NCBI RefSeq assembly: GCF_902859695.1
Contig: NZ_CADIJL010000003.1
Location: 186,001 to 250,000, forward strand
DNA from: Achromobacter ruhlandii
GTDB taxonomy: Bacteria > Pseudomonadota > Gammaproteobacteria > Burkholderiales > Burkholderiaceae_B
DNA: 64,000 nt
Direction of reading: 5' to 3'
Each line of letters starts with the position of its first letter. Position 1 is the stretch's first letter. The position numbers and the translations under genes were made by a program. The notes below the pieces were generated by a model. That model was given only the letters and a program-made list of their open reading frames with translations, was not told where the DNA came from and searched no databases. Positions 63,511-64,000 of this stretch are shown one piece after another.

Positions 63511-63708
63511 GCGGTAGCTGTAACAGGGGTGGAAAATGAAGGCGACAATGCGGGTCAGTGATAACACGTGCAACAGCGCGCACCCGCGCGCGGATCATCA
63601 CGCAGCCAGTCGCCAAGCTGGCCATCGCGCCCACGACGGCGCGCATCGCCGCGCCTGTCTCTGCGCCTATCACTGCGCGGACCCGCAAGCCGCCGCCCGG
63701 GTCCACGC

Positions 63709-64000
63709 ATGAAGCCCGCGCGCAACGCCATGGGCGCGGTCCGGGCCCCGCAATCCGGACGGTATCAGAAAACCGGTGGGAAATCCCTGCGCGCGGTCGA
63801 CACCCGCGCCGGTTTGCGTCGCTGGTTGCCATTGCTGGCGCTGTTCACGGCCGCCTGCGCGCCCGTCGACGCCCAGCAACGCACCGCGTCCGTCAGTCCC
63901 CAGCCCCAACCCGCCGCGCAGGCGCCGCAACCGGCCATCGCCGTGCCGCCGGCCGTGCTGGCGGGATTGCCGCCCACCGCCGAAACGCCGGCCCTGGCCG
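63709..64000 (+). CDS. secreted or lipoprotein-type protein, 5' part only
   Basis: The frame is open from the ATG at 63709 to the window end (97 residues). An arginine-rich leader is followed by a hydrophobic stretch (WLPLLALFTAACAPVD) with a possible lipobox (TAAC), then a Pro/Ala/Gln-rich linker (PQPQPAAQAPQPAIAVPPAV). Genes at this position in related bacteria often encode a soluble lytic murein transglycosylase, but nothing in the visible part proves it. The divergent cyclo-ligase starts 198 bases upstream. Confidence 0.5.
   Translation, partial: MKPARNAMGAVRAPQSGRYQKTGGKSLRAVDTRAGLRRWLPLLALFTAACAPVDAQQRTASVSPQPQPAAQAPQPAIAVPPAVLAGLPPTAETPALA

Noticed and set aside
63511-63708. Possible 6S RNA (ssrS) before the cyclo-ligase gene
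   Set aside because: The location is the usual one, but on the minus strand I could not find the central bubble sequences or closing helices of 6S RNA.

Overview
The window comes from a high-GC betaproteobacterium of the Bordetella/Achromobacter type (Alcaligenaceae). This rests on gene content and order: waaC-waaA beside an LPS sugar locus, birA-coaX (coaX is known in Bordetella as baf), dacC-dat-ybeD-lipB-lipA, tandem lpxL genes next to metK, several Bug-type solute-binding proteins, and an SAH riboswitch in front of ahcY. No rRNA, tRNA, CRISPR array, prophage or insertion sequence was recognised. The species is not determined.

Layout. 1-4509 (minus) is a surface-sugar cluster: a WbpM-type dehydratase, neuB, neuC and a cut neuD, probably making a nonulosonic acid (sialic or legionaminic type). 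It abuts waaC-waaA (plus). Base composition changes inside waaC. 6.9-8.7 kb: birA, coaX and a tiny membrane protein. 8.8-13.0 kb: a lipid-transport operon (permease with STAS domain, ATPase, MCE protein, PqiC-like lipoprotein) and a hydrolase. 13.2-19.3 kb: peptidoglycan carboxypeptidase, D-amino acid aminotransferase and lipoate synthesis, with a Sel1 protein and a LacI-like protein lacking its DNA-binding domain. 19.3-23.2 kb: cobalamin adenosyltransferase, a CusF-like protein, hslVU and dksA. 23.3-30.0 kb: zinc homeostasis (CobW GTPase, Zur, ZnuCBA, DUF1007, NicO) around one Zur-type operator. 30.0-37.4 kb: xerC, DUF484, dapF, two lauroyl-type acyltransferases, metK and an amidase.

37.5-52.2 kb is accessory metabolism: an MFS symporter with a tandem Lrp regulator; a branched-chain amino acid type ABC transporter in which LivM, LivG and LivF are one polypeptide; a deacetylase/GntR/flavin reductase group; and a LysR-Bug-leuCD-dehalogenase group. 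52.4-57.0 kb carries DUF1289, a glycosyltransferase and the methyl-cycle genes ahcY and metF. 57.1-63.5 kb holds a Bug protein and the four-gene Anbu system (ancestral proteasome, transglutaminase, alpha-E protein, ATP-grasp), then 5-formyltetrahydrofolate cyclo-ligase and a cut secreted protein.

The most notable observations are: (a) a SAM-II-like RNA before metK with an extra hairpin inserted in its core, alongside a textbook SAH riboswitch before ahcY, so that SAM synthesis and SAH removal may each be RNA-controlled; (b) the complete Anbu operon, a peptide-tagging/proteolysis system of unproven function; (c) the LivM-LivG-LivF fusion with an aberrant ABC signature in the LivG part; and (d) a compact Zur-controlled metal operon that ends in a NicO-family transporter.
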